32,810 nt of DNA from Flavobacteriales bacterium (GCA_947442505.1 CANEVR010000025.1:1-32810); one strand, 5' to 3'; counted from the stretch's first letter, positions 8,976 to 18,543 are shown. The notes: generated from the letters alone by a model not told the origin. Numbers and translations are program-made.

Positions 8976-10973
8976 TTATTTTCTGATTTGTAACGCTTTG
9001 CTGTAAAGCTTCTTTCCACCCACAACCAATGACACTTGGTATTGACCATTGGTCAAATTGGCTACTGGGATATCAATCGAGTATTGACCTGGTGTCTTAA
9101 CGCCCATGTTGTCATAAGCAATCAACTTAGCCTGCACATCGCGAATTTCATAAGCGATGGCTGCAGAAGAGGTCATTGTATATTGAATCTGAGCATGGGT
9201 CACAGCTGGATTAGGGAACAATTTGAAGGTACCCAATTTACCATCATTGATTTCATCTACGGAAACACGCTCACCTACAATCAGGCGAATGGCTGGTGAG
9301 TATGAACGAGCCGTGAACCAAGCGTATGAATTGCTCCCCGTGCGCAATAACTCAGCGGTTGAATTATCAGTGTCAGAATTGTCTTGCGCCAAAACTGCCA
9401 TTTGCATATCTGTGGTGGTTGTAGGGCTAGTGGTAGCATCGGCATTGGTCAACAAGCAATGAAAATAAACTTCATTGGCCAACACTTCAGCAGGTTCAGT
9501 AAAGGGAACATAATAAAAAGCATCTGCTCCAGATGAAGTCATCTCTTGCGTCAATTCCACTTCATTGGAAGCTACAACTTCGGGCGCTGGAGAAGTGCTG
9601 TTCATGCCGCTTGATGCGAAATAAAGAATGGTATTAAAGAAAGCACCTACATCTGATTGGTTGCCCAAAAGGAATGAACTACCGTAAACACTAGAACCAT
9701 CATAAGGGAAATGGTAAAAATTACCATAACCATGAGGAGCCAAAAGCGTTGGATCAGAAGGCGCCTCATTGGCCGTCAACTGAATGTCCAAGTTGGCATC
9801 GTCATGACCATATTCATCCGTTGAATATTCAATTACTCTGGTTATTGTATTGTTGTCTGGAGTAGCATCAGTAGAATCAGCGCTGATGGCAACTGTAATG
9901 GTGTATATACCAACAGCTGAAGGCTCCCAACCAGTATTGACGTACAAAGTATCGTTCAAGAATGCTGGACATTCAGTAGCATTGGCCAAGGAACTCACTG
10001 TGCCCAATGTCTCAGTCTGAGAATGAACAACTGTTCCAGCTGCATCTGTAATTTCAATATTCAAAGAAGCATTGGTTTGATCTGCAGAACCGCTATTGCG
10101 ATAGAATGTTCCAACCAAAAGTCCACCATCAGCAGACAAGGTTTTTTGCTCCATTGGCGTTAAGCGATACTCCCATAAATTCCAAACATCACCATTTACT
10201 ACCTGACGAATTTCCAAATCATTGGCCACCGGATTTCCCGCAACTACCACGTCATCAATTCCCCAGAAGTAATGTGAGTATCCTGTCTCACCTGCTGTAT
10301 TGTATCCAAAACGAATCATTACATTGGATTGGCCAGCAGCAACACATGAAATGTCAACGCCTGTTGGAAGTGGATTTGCAGACAATGCATTGGCCGCAGG
10401 TGAAAAATCACCATGACCAGCAAAAGCAACCCAAGTTGCGCCATTATCAAGTGACACTTCAACTGTCAACGGACTTGCTGAAAAACAACAATAGATAAAA
10501 TACTGATTGTAATTTACAACAACAGATGAAAGTTGACTACAATCAAATGCAGGTGACTGCAACCATGCAGAAACATCATCACCGCCAGAAACTGTTGAAG
10601 TATTGTACAAATCCGCATCTAAAATAATCCAACCATTGGCCGCAGTGGTTCCTGTATTGGACATAGCAGGCAATCCGCCAGTGTATTGACCATTTGGACT
10701 AGAAGCTGACGCCAAAGCCCATATAGAAGTGTCACCACTCGTATCCCAAGGTAACCAAGCACCTATGCCATTGTTACCCGCAAACCCATTGTCAAAATCA
10801 TCTTGAAAAACAATTTGCCCACCTCTAACGTGCGCGGATACTGTTTGCTCTGTTCTTCTCACATCATCTTGATTAAAATAACGACGAGCAGATAAAACAT
10901 CCTCTTGTTTTTTTTGCGCCATTGCACCACCACTAAGGACTGCCAAGGCCATTGCTATTGCAATTTTTCTCAT
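8976..10973 (-). CDS. Secreted T9SS cargo protein with MAM-like (choice-of-anchor J type) domain
   Basis: This 665-residue protein has a signal peptide at residues 1-19 (cleavage after GGAMA). Residues about 55-245 form a jelly-roll-type domain: FQDDFDNG, AWLQSPAFD, VEVSLDNGATW and FWGIDDVVV are typical of MAM-like domains in T9SS cargo. A second beta-rich region (about 250-385) resembles CARDB/Ig-like folds. From about residue 580 a T9SS type A tail follows (LFPNPAVTHA, LTNGQYQVSL, ending ALQIRK). No catalytic motif is visible. A surface-attached binding or adhesive role is inferred from the architecture only. The ATG start is supported by the signal peptide and by a TATATTTG element just upstream. 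The gene is monocistronic, with terminators on both sides. Confidence 0.85.
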   Translation of the reverse strand: MRKIAIAMALAVLSGGAMAQKKQEDVLSARRYFNQDDVRRTEQTVSAHVRGGQIVFQDDFDNGFAGNNGIGAWLPWDTSGDTSIWALASASSPNGQYTGGLPAMSNTGTTAANGWIILDADLYNTSTVSGGDDVSAWLQSPAFDCSQLSSVVVNYNQYFIYCCFSASPLTVEVSLDNGATWVAFAGHGDFSPAANALSANPLPTGVDISCVAAGQSNVMIRFGYNTAGETGYSHYFWGIDDVVVAGNPVANDLEIRQVVNGDVWNLWEYRLTPMEQKTLSADGGLLVGTFYRNSGSADQTNASLNIEITDAAGTVVHSQTETLGTVSSLANATECPAFLNDTLYVNTGWEPSAVGIYTITVAISADSTDATPDNNTITRVIEYSTDEYGHDDANLDIQLTANEAPSDPTLLAPHGYGNFYHFPYDGSSVYGSSFLLGNQSDVGAFFNTILYFASSGMNSTSPAPEVVASNEVELTQEMTSSGADAFYYVPFTEPAEVLANEVYFHCLLTNADATTSPTTTTDMQMAVLAQDNSDTDNSTAELLRTGSNSYAWFTARSYSPAIRLIVGERVSVDEINDGKLGTFKLFPNPAVTHAQIQYTMTSSAAIAYEIRDVQAKLIAYDNMGVKTPGQYSIDIPVANLTNGQYQVSLVVGGKKLYSKALQIRK

Positions 10974-10990
10974 TGAATTAATTATTTTGA

Positions 10991-10998
10991 CAAATATA
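10991..10998 (-). promoter_or_regulatory. Candidate -7 promoter element of the 665-residue secreted protein gene
   Basis: TATATTTG on the minus strand is a perfect match to TAnnTTTG, 17 bases before the ATG. No TTG is found at the expected -33 distance, where the preceding terminator stem lies. Confidence 0.4.
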
Positions 10999-11006
10999 AT
11001 CGAAAC

Positions 11007-11032
11007 AAAAAAAAAGCCTCCCGAAGGAGGCT
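11007..11032 (-). terminator. Rho-independent terminator after the 767-residue secreted protein gene
   Basis: A 7-bp stem (AGCCTCC with GGAGGCT) closes a CGAA loop 26 bases past the stop at 11058. It is followed on the minus strand by a run of nine T. Confidence 0.88.
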
Positions 11033-11057
11033 CTTTATTTTAATGCTAAACAGACTA

Positions 11058-13361
11058 TTATTTCACCATCATCTCTTTGGTCATTACTGAAGAACCAGCA
11101 ACAACAGTGTAGGTGTAAATACCAGCGCCCAAATTCTCAACATTCAAACGAACGCTGTGATTTCCAGCAGACTTAATACCTTCGTTGATGTTCATTACAA
11201 CACGTCCAGTGATATCACGAACGATAACGCTCACTGACTCATTGTTGGCAATGCTATAATTTACAGTAGTCATGTCAACAGCTGGGTTAGGAACGTTTTG
11301 AGACAAGCTCAAACCATTGTTCATGTTCTCAGCTACATTGATGTCAACCACCAAAGACTCGTCAGAGTTCAAACGGATCATTGGAATACCACCTGTAGCG
11401 CCCCAAGTACCGTCATTCAACCAAGAAACCACCCAATCATTGTTACCAGCAACGGGTGTGCGGATTGCACCGTCAGAAATCATTGTAGCCATGTATACTT
11501 TACCTGCCTCTAGAGCGATAGGCTCAGTAAAGCTCAAATGAATAAAGTTGGCATCGCCAGCTGCATTGTTATCAGCTGCAGTTACAGCATACTCAATGGT
11601 AGAAACACCCAAATCAGTCAACATTGGCTCACCTGTAGCAGCATCCAATCCTGTGAATTCGTACAATTTACCTTGGATCAAAGAACCCTCATCTGCAGCT
11701 GCAAAATTTACAGCAACATCGATAGCACCGAAATCGTCATTGGCATAAATGTCAAACAAGTTACCGTACTCATAAGCAGTACCAGGACCTACGAAAGCTT
11801 GAGCAGCACCCAAATCACGAGCGTAGATATCGTTAGAGATTTCAATTTGAGCAGAACCCATGTTGTTAGCCATGTTGTCATCTCCACTTGGAGAAACCAC
11901 AGAAGAGGCAATAGAAACAGTACCTACAGCGCTTGGAGTCCAAGTGGAAACTCCAGACAAGGTATCCTTATCCAAAGAGATTACATCTAAAACATCTGAA
12001 GAGAAAGTAGCTTGAGCTGTACCGTTGAAACTGATTTCATAGTTTACAGAAACACCAGCCTGATCGAAGAAACCACCATTGTAAACAACAGAAGTAGCGC
12101 GGATAGGGCTAACTTGAGTAACAGGAACCTGAGCATATTCCCAGAAACCTAGACCAAATGTGGCATTGTTCCAGTCAGATGCAATCGTTTTAGCCATGAT
12201 CATGTCATAATCCAAAGCAGATTGTACAATCACATTGTCAACTGCAAAACCAGAAGCCCAAGAACCAGCATCCGTCCATTGGAAACGAATCAATGCTGTA
12301 GCACCATTGTATGCGTACAACGGCATTACAATACTCTGCCAGTAACTTCCGTCAATGGTTAGGGTATCTAAAATTTGCCATGAAGCACCATTATCAGTAG
12401 AAATTTGAACAGTTGCATCACCACCACCGAAGTTTTGATCATGGAAAAAGTCAAAAGACAAAGTGTAATTACCTACAAAAGTAGAGTCCAATGAGATAAC
12501 CTCTGCACCAGGTTCACCAGGATTGGTGAACGTAGTGTCTGTAGTAAAATCTCCAGTCAAGAAATCACCCTCAGCGCTTACTACAACACCAGTCAACTGA
12601 CCGCCGTTATTAGATGCGATAAAAATATCCAAATCTCCTGAGAAAGCACTCATAGAAACGTCGATGGTACCGGACATTTGCAAGATATAATCCATGCCAT
12701 TGATGTTCACCAACACAGGCAAAGATGTATCTGGTGCAGTGAAGTTGATGGTAACAGAATTCCAACTCACATTTGGATCACCGATAATGGTGGCCAAATG
12801 CTCTGGACCATCACCCAAATCTTGTGAATCAGACCATGGTTCAACAACCGGTGTGAAGTTGATAATACCCCATACCTCAGTGTAGCTGTAATCGTTCAAA
12901 TCCATCGCTGGAGATTGAACCCAAGCATCAATATTATCACAATCACATGGAACGTTGTCATCATTGGCACCAGCAAAACGGTTGTTTACTCCCAATTCTG
13001 GAACAGGCCAGTAACCACCCGCATTGGCAGAACCGCTATTTTGCACATTGAATGCTGGACCTTGGGTGTCATCACCTGTTGCAGCAGTTCCTTGTGTTTG
13101 AGAAACTGTGTTGGTTAACCATCCAGCAGGCAATGCTGTTGGAACAGCACCTGAAGTTTGGAAATCCTCTTCCAATACTACCACACGATTACCCGTGATG
13201 TTAGACATTGGTTTTTCTTGACGAGCAATGATCGTCGTTGGAGATACTTCAGCTCTGCTGAATGTTCTCTTGGCAGGACTCTTTTGCAAAGGGGTCAATT
13301 GTTGCGCAAACGCAGCAGTTCCCATTGCAATCAATCCTAAAGAAATGTAAAGTTTTTTCAT
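11058..13361 (-). CDS. Secreted T9SS cargo protein with split MAM-like domain
   Basis: This 767-residue protein has a signal peptide at residues 1-19 (KKLYISLGLIAMGTAAFA, cleaved before QQ). A MAM-like domain begins near residue 60 (EEDFQTSG, AWVQSPAMD at about 143-152). It is interrupted by about 140 residues containing a PPC-like stretch (SGDLDIFIASNNGG), and resumes at about 296 with YTLSFDFFHD, VQISTDNGASW and GFAVDNVIV. Further beta-rich domains follow, and a T9SS type A tail starts near 684 (SLSQNVPNPAVD, DITGRVV, GAGIYTYTV). No enzyme motif is visible. A surface or adhesive function is inferred. It shares the MAM-like domain with the next gene downstream (8976-10973), suggesting the pair are distant paralogues. 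A TATCTTCG sequence at 13383-13390 is a weak promoter candidate. Confidence 0.85.
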   Translation of the reverse strand: MKKLYISLGLIAMGTAAFAQQLTPLQKSPAKRTFSRAEVSPTTIIARQEKPMSNITGNRVVVLEEDFQTSGAVPTALPAGWLTNTVSQTQGTAATGDDTQGPAFNVQNSGSANAGGYWPVPELGVNNRFAGANDDNVPCDCDNIDAWVQSPAMDLNDYSYTEVWGIINFTPVVEPWSDSQDLGDGPEHLATIIGDPNVSWNSVTINFTAPDTSLPVLVNINGMDYILQMSGTIDVSMSAFSGDLDIFIASNNGGQLTGVVVSAEGDFLTGDFTTDTTFTNPGEPGAEVISLDSTFVGNYTLSFDFFHDQNFGGGDATVQISTDNGASWQILDTLTIDGSYWQSIVMPLYAYNGATALIRFQWTDAGSWASGFAVDNVIVQSALDYDMIMAKTIASDWNNATFGLGFWEYAQVPVTQVSPIRATSVVYNGGFFDQAGVSVNYEISFNGTAQATFSSDVLDVISLDKDTLSGVSTWTPSAVGTVSIASSVVSPSGDDNMANNMGSAQIEISNDIYARDLGAAQAFVGPGTAYEYGNLFDIYANDDFGAIDVAVNFAAADEGSLIQGKLYEFTGLDAATGEPMLTDLGVSTIEYAVTAADNNAAGDANFIHLSFTEPIALEAGKVYMATMISDGAIRTPVAGNNDWVVSWLNDGTWGATGGIPMIRLNSDESLVVDINVAENMNNGLSLSQNVPNPAVDMTTVNYSIANNESVSVIVRDITGRVVMNINEGIKSAGNHSVRLNVENLGAGIYTYTVVAGSSVMTKEMMVK

Positions 13362-13427
13362 GTTTTAGAATATTTAGCTATGCGAAGATAAGCAAATCAA
13401 AGTATACATTTTTACGCAGAAAAAGAA

Positions 13428-13449
13428 AAAAGGGACCGAAGTCCCTTTT
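13428..13449 (-). terminator. Rho-independent terminator after the 1409-residue mosaic protein gene
   Basis: A 9-bp stem (AAAAGGGAC with GTCCCTTTT) closes a CGAA tetraloop six bases past the stop at 13455, followed by T on the minus strand. Confidence 0.85.
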
Positions 13450-13454
13450 CCAAA

Positions 13455-16400
13455 TTATTGCTTGATCAATCGCTCAGTTCTTAATCCAAAATCATCCTTG
13501 ACTTGAATCAAATAAATACCGCTTTCATAATCGCTAATGTTCAAGTAAACTTTAGTCTCTGTGGTATTGAATTGATCCATCAATCTTCCTGTTGCGTCCA
13601 TCACCATCACTTGAGCGTTCCCATTCAATCCTTCTATGTTGATGATATCTGATGCCGGATTGGGATACAATTGCCACGCATTGACAGCAGAAACTTCATC
13701 GGTTCCAACCGCGTTAATGAAGACAGCCAATCCATCCATCCATTGACAACCCGTAACCGTATCGGTTTGGTAAACATAAATGGTTCCCATGGCTGCATCG
13801 TTCCAAAGAACATTTAAGGTGTCATTGTCCTGACCGGATAAAATCAACCCGTTGCTTACTGTCCAAGTGTAGGTGCAACCAGGATAGGTGTTTACAGTGT
13901 ATTGCTCGTTATCGGCAGGATCAACATCGTTGTTTCCTGATACAACAGGCAAACTGCCATCAGGTTGAGTTACTTCTTGAGTAAAGGTACCCACGCAACC
14001 GTCTGCATCCTCAACAGTAAAGGTATAAGTACCCGCAGCAAGACCATTTGCAAAAGGTGTTGTCTGAATGGGGAATGAATTCCAACTCGCAAAATAAGGA
14101 GCGTTTCCTCCTGAAACATTCACGGATAAATAACCTGTTGCAGCATCATAACAATCCACATTCAATAATGAATCAAGGGTAATAACAATTGGATTTAAGT
14201 CACAGCCCGTTAGAGGAATACCTACGCATTCACAACTCGCATTAACAACATCACTGCCAGTTGTAGGGTCCAAGTCATCACAACTTTCACCAATGATTAA
14301 GCAAGAACCGTTATCTGTATTGGCCAATGGATCAAAATTACATGCACTTGAATTGGTGCAACCCAAAACCACACAAATATCATCGGTACCATCACAGTTT
14401 TCATCGATACCATTTTCACAGATCTCGGATGCTCCTTCATAAACCAAAACATCATTATCGTTGCAATCCCCGAATGTAAGTTCTGCAGTTGTCCATCCCG
14501 CACCAGGAGTGATGCAAGAAGTTATTGTATCAGATGCATATTGATCCCCATCGTTATCCAATGACCACAATAAGGGCATCAAACAAGAACCATCATCTGT
14601 TGTGGCTAATGGATTGAAATTACAAGCTGAACCATCGGTACAACCCGAAATAACGCAAGAATTATCCTGTCCATCACAATCTTCATCTGTACCATTCTCA
14701 CAGATCTCTGTGACGCCAGCATTTATTGTTGCATCCAAATCATTGCAATCACTCGAACCTAAAACAACATCATAATACTCTGGACCGGGTTGAGAACAGT
14801 TCATCGTTGAATCAGAAGCGTATCCATCTGAGTCCATATCCAAATACCACATTATAGAATAAGTGCAAGATCCATCATCGGAAGTAGCCTGCGGCTCATA
14901 ATTACATGCCGTTGCATCGGTACAACCCAGAACAACGCAAACATCGTCAACTCCATCACAGTTCTCATCCAAACCATTGCCGCAAACCTCCGAAGCATTG
15001 GTATTGATTGATGCATCATTGTCATCACAATCAGTTATGGGCAACACCGTTGTCGTATGGTTGGCTGAAGGTTGACTGCAGCTAACGATGGAGTCAGAGG
15101 CAAAACCATCGCCGTCGGTATCCAAATACCACAGATCTCCAAAAGAACAAGACCCATTATCCGATTCAGCGAGGGGATCAAAATTACATGCATCTGCATC
15201 TGTGCAACCCGGAACTCCCTGGCAAACATCATCCACACCATCGCAGTTTTCATCAATGGTATTTTCACAAAATTCAAAAGCTCCTGGGTAAATCGCAACA
15301 TTGGCATCATCACAATCGGTGTTGCTTAACTCACCGCATGCTGCTAAAACATTACCACCAAAACTATCACCATCACTGTCTTGGTACAACATCAATGCAT
15401 CATCGCAATCATCACCATTGTCGACATATCCTACAACAGGTTGACAAGAAAGCACCATTGAATTCACATCTCCAAATCCATCTGCATCTGCATCAAGGTA
15501 ATAGACATTCTGAGCAAACTCATCTATTTCCTGATCACAATCATTGTCCAACTCATCACAGATTTCTGAAACACCAGCATTAATCGAGCTTTGTGTATCA
15601 TCACAATCATCCATTATTCCCATAACTGCAGTATAATCAGCTGAGGGGGCTGCACAAGCCAAGGAATCACTAACGTAGTAACCATCGTTATCCGCATCCA
15701 AATACCACATGGTTGGAGCGATACAAGAACCATCATCCGATGTGGCCAATGGATTGTAATTGCAGGCATTCATATCCATGCAACCCGCAAGCCCACAGGC
15801 CAAATCAGCACCAGAGCAATCTTCATCAATGCCGTTTCCGCAGATTTCAGTTCCTGCAGCATTAATGGTTGAAACAGCATCATTGCAATCTCCCATGATA
15901 CCCATTGTTGCGGTATAATCTGCATTGGGTGCTGCACAAGCCAATGAATCGCTCACATAATAACCATCATTGTCCGCATCCAAATACCACATACTTGGGT
16001 CGATGCAAGAACCGTCATCTGTTGTTGCGGCTGAATTAAAATTACATGCCGTAGCATCGGTGCAACCGGGCACATCCGTTGTCACGCATGCGCTGCAAGA
16101 ATTGAAACAAACAATAGGCAATACTTCATTGATTACACCTGTTGTATCAGCACGATTGAATGCTCCATTCAAATCATTGGTACCACAAAACTCTAAAGCT
16201 GGGGAGGTTTCCCAACCATCAGTCCCATTTAAAAACTTGAATTCGATAGGGGAATTAGTAGGTAAAGCAGGGAAAGTTATTTCCCAAACATTGTCACCAT
16301 CTGCATCTGTCATCAAATCTTGATTGGGTACCCAGCCTTGGAAAGTTCCCGCAATATAAACACCGGGAGCGTTAACGGGAGTAGTTGACATGTCAACCCT

Positions 16401-17684
16401 AAAAGTCCAAGAGACATTGTTCTGGGTTCCTGCGCAAGTACATTCTGTTGTTATCACGTCATTGGACGTTATGGCATTTCCATCATCACAAGGAAAACCC
16501 AAAAACAAACAAGAGGCATCAGATACGGTGGCCAATGGATTGAAGTTACATGCTGTTGCATCGGTGCAACCGGCCAATGGAGCATTATTATTGCTTGCAC
16601 CAGGGGTCGGCAATTGTGAGATAAATAAATTTTGTGTTAATGGGGCTCCTCCATCTGGCACCTTTGATGAGGACACAGTAACGCTCGGATTTTCATCTAC
16701 TTGGGTTTGTCCGGGCACAAAAATGTTCAACAGCTCTATATCGTCAGGATCGCCATTTCTACCATATACTACCGCATCAATCAAACCAATTGTCGAAGGC
16801 GCAGTACCTGCAGGCCAACTCACGGACGTTCCTAAATAGATGGCTATAGCATCTGGCCCTTGTTGAATGAACCCGGATGCACCAGGGTCAACTACTTGAT
16901 TTACATTTGGAACCAAAGAACTACCTACAACAAAAAATCCACTATTTGGAATTGATCCTGTCAGATCAATCGAAAAGTAACTGGCATCCGTAGGGTTATT
17001 GCCATTAAAAAAAACGAGTACATGGCCGTCCAATACTGTGCCTGGACTGCCGTATAATTCAATAAATTCTTGAGTGTCCACACCAGACTGATCAGCATCG
17101 ATCTCATTAATAACGAATGAACCTCCACCGCCTAGGCTCGCCGAAACAGAAGTTGATGTTGTGTAAATGAAATCACCCGATGTACCGCCATCTCCGTTTG
17201 CCGCATTGGCAGAAACATAAAAAGTAATATCCCCTGCATCACTGCTTGGGGCAGTCCAAGAAAAATTAAAAGTGTGGCTATTGGCACTTGCTCCACCATT
17301 GGTATTGTGTGTCAAGTATTGGCGATTATTGGAGGAAATGGTAAGATTCTCAACATGATTATCTGTTCCTGCAACAAAATTTCCAACGCTTGCACCGTTG
17401 GCATCCAATGCAACAATGCTAAAACCGAACAATGAAAGTCCTGATTGGTTTACAGCCACGCTCATGTTATAAACTTGGCCCAAAGCGTAACCACCAGTCA
17501 TCCCAGTGTTGATGCTTACGGAGCCTACTCCTGAATTCACGGCTGAACCTCCATGGCACTGGGCGCAATTGTTCTCCCCTGGAGCTCCTGTTTTGCCTGA
17601 TTTTCCTCCGGAACTTGTGGTGGAGGATATCATCATCCAACCCAAAACAGCAATAAACAGTACTGATAAAAATTTATTTCTCAT
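13455..17684 (-). CDS. Large mosaic secreted protein: CxxCH plus Reeler-like, lamin-tail-like, starch-binding-like, MopE repeats, SprB-like repeat, T9SS tail
   Basis: This protein has 1409 residues. A signal peptide (about 1-24) is followed by NNCAQCHGG, a CxxCH motif at residues 40-44. It leads into a Reeler-like (choice-of-anchor V type) domain to about 185. A lamin-tail-like domain (INEIDADQ, EFIELYG) spans about 190-365. After one GCTD Cys module, a starch-binding-like domain (RVDMSTTPV, GVYIAGTFQGW, WEITFPAL, FKFLNG) spans about 423-530. MopE repeats alternating with GCTD..ACN modules fill about 537-1155, with seven such modules in all. A SprB-like repeat (SVNVSGGNAPYFASW, GTYTFTVEDADGC) spans about 1163-1245, a PKD-like domain follows, and a T9SS type A tail (LYPNPASDI) starts near 1330. 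CxxCH normally attaches heme c covalently; whether it does here is unproven. Only 49 bases without a visible terminator separate it from upstream tatC, so read-through is possible. Confidence 0.88.
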   Translation of the reverse strand: MRNKFLSVLFIAVLGWMMISSTTSSGGKSGKTGAPGENNCAQCHGGSAVNSGVGSVSINTGMTGGYALGQVYNMSVAVNQSGLSLFGFSIVALDANGASVGNFVAGTDNHVENLTISSNNRQYLTHNTNGGASANSHTFNFSWTAPSSDAGDITFYVSANAANGDGGTSGDFIYTTSTSVSASLGGGGSFVINEIDADQSGVDTQEFIELYGSPGTVLDGHVLVFFNGNNPTDASYFSIDLTGSIPNSGFFVVGSSLVPNVNQVVDPGASGFIQQGPDAIAIYLGTSVSWPAGTAPSTIGLIDAVVYGRNGDPDDIELLNIFVPGQTQVDENPSVTVSSSKVPDGGAPLTQNLFISQLPTPGASNNNAPLAGCTDATACNFNPLATVSDASCLFLGFPCDDGNAITSNDVITTECTCAGTQNNVSWTFRVDMSTTPVNAPGVYIAGTFQGWVPNQDLMTDADGDNVWEITFPALPTNSPIEFKFLNGTDGWETSPALEFCGTNDLNGAFNRADTTGVINEVLPIVCFNSCSACVTTDVPGCTDATACNFNSAATTDDGSCIDPSMWYLDADNDGYYVSDSLACAAPNADYTATMGIMGDCNDAVSTINAAGTEICGNGIDEDCSGADLACGLAGCMDMNACNYNPLATSDDGSCIAPTMWYLDADNDGYYVSDSLACAAPSADYTAVMGIMDDCDDTQSSINAGVSEICDELDNDCDQEIDEFAQNVYYLDADADGFGDVNSMVLSCQPVVGYVDNGDDCDDALMLYQDSDGDSFGGNVLAACGELSNTDCDDANVAIYPGAFEFCENTIDENCDGVDDVCQGVPGCTDADACNFDPLAESDNGSCSFGDLWYLDTDGDGFASDSIVSCSQPSANHTTTVLPITDCDDNDASINTNASEVCGNGLDENCDGVDDVCVVLGCTDATACNYEPQATSDDGSCTYSIMWYLDMDSDGYASDSTMNCSQPGPEYYDVVLGSSDCNDLDATINAGVTEICENGTDEDCDGQDNSCVISGCTDGSACNFNPLATTDDGSCLMPLLWSLDNDGDQYASDTITSCITPGAGWTTAELTFGDCNDNDVLVYEGASEICENGIDENCDGTDDICVVLGCTNSSACNFDPLANTDNGSCLIIGESCDDLDPTTGSDVVNASCECVGIPLTGCDLNPIVITLDSLLNVDCYDAATGYLSVNVSGGNAPYFASWNSFPIQTTPFANGLAAGTYTFTVEDADGCVGTFTQEVTQPDGSLPVVSGNNDVDPADNEQYTVNTYPGCTYTWTVSNGLILSGQDNDTLNVLWNDAAMGTIYVYQTDTVTGCQWMDGLAVFINAVGTDEVSAVNAWQLYPNPASDIINIEGLNGNAQVMVMDATGRLMDQFNTTETKVYLNISDYESGIYLIQVKDDFGLRTERLIKQ
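17553..17567 (-). other. CxxCH heme-c-type motif codons
   Basis: The codons for Cys-Ala-Gln-Cys-His (residues 40-44 of the 1409-residue protein) lie about 15 residues after the predicted signal peptide, at the front of a Reeler-like domain. Similar CxxCH-GG starts are familiar in Bacteroidota choice-of-anchor V proteins. Confidence 0.7.
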
Positions 17685-17700
17685 GCTTGAAATTTCAAGC
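17685..17700. repeat. Perfect 16-bp palindrome touching the start codon
   Basis: GCTTGAAATTTCAAGC is an exact inverted repeat lying directly before the ATG of the 1409-residue protein gene on the minus strand. It could be a protein operator, or an RNA hairpin (6-bp stem, AATT loop) hiding the translation start. It lacks a T run, so it is not a standard terminator for tatC. No second copy was noticed in the other intergenic gaps. Confidence 0.6.
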
Positions 17701-17733
17701 TACAAGTATAGTCAAAAAATGGCTTTAATGCTG

Positions 17734-18543
17734 TTAAATCGACTGAGAATCAGCTTTTTTTTCTACCCGCGCCACCACAAAAATACTGATCTCATATAAT
17801 AACAAAATGGGTAAACTGACCAAAAGTTGACTGGTCACATCCGGAGGAGTGATGATTGCTGCAATGATCAAATTAACCACAAATGCATGCTTGCGGTATT
17901 TCTTTAAAAACGCACTGGAAATAACGCCAATCTTGCCCAAGAAATACACCACTACTGGCAGCTGAAAAATCAACCCCGTTCCCAATACCAATGAAACCAC
18001 CAACTTCAAATAGGACAGAACCGTTGAATTCACCTCAACATCGCCAAACTGAAAATTACCCAAAAAGGCAATAGACAAAGGGGTTAGAATATAATAGCCA
18101 AATAAAACTCCCAAGAAAAAAAGCAAACTGATGTAAAATACCACACCATTCACAACACCTCTTTCCTTGAGGTGAAGACCTGGTTTTACAAAACCCCAAA
18201 GCTGGTAAATGATGAAGGGAAATGCAATGACCACTCCACCAACAATGCAGACCAACATGTAGGCTGAAAAGTTTCCGCCCATGGTGGTGCTTTGAAGCTT
18301 AAAGTTCATTTCCTGGTAGCACAATTGGTCTCCCAAGCCCATGAAATGGGAGAAATCACAGAAACTCTTGTAGGTGACAAAATCCAAATTCTTCGGACCC
18401 ATAATCAAATCGTTGATGACAAAATCGTCATAACATACAATGACCACTATCCCCACAACTACAGCAATGACAGACCAAAACAATCGCCTTCTCAATTCCT
18501 CCAAATGATCGAGGAAACCCATTTCTTTTTTGTCCTCAGCCAT
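17734..18543 (-). CDS. tatC: Twin-arginine translocase subunit TatC
   Basis: This 269-residue inner-membrane protein is the core receptor of the Tat pathway, which exports folded proteins with twin-arginine signals. The N-terminal FLDHLEELRRRL is the TatC signature for signal-peptide recognition. The conserved FPFIIYQLWGFVKPGL stretch and the ITPPDVTSQ..., LPILLLYEISI end are also present, with about six hydrophobic segments. A long first periplasmic loop with several Cys (CDFSHF, QLCYQE) looks lineage-specific. The ATG overlaps the stop of kdsD in a TAATG arrangement, indicating translational coupling. No tatA or tatB is in the window. Confidence 0.96.
   Translation of the reverse strand: MAEDKKEMGFLDHLEELRRRLFWSVIAVVVGIVVIVCYDDFVINDLIMGPKNLDFVTYKSFCDFSHFMGLGDQLCYQEMNFKLQSTTMGGNFSAYMLVCIVGGVVIAFPFIIYQLWGFVKPGLHLKERGVVNGVVFYISLLFFLGVLFGYYILTPLSIAFLGNFQFGDVEVNSTVLSYLKLVVSLVLGTGLIFQLPVVVYFLGKIGVISSAFLKKYRKHAFVVNLIIAAIITPPDVTSQLLVSLPILLLYEISIFVVARVEKKADSQSI

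Noticed and set aside
17685-17700. The 16-bp palindrome as a terminator of tatC
   Set aside because: The stem is only six base pairs and A/T-rich, and it is followed by the ATG and not a T run.
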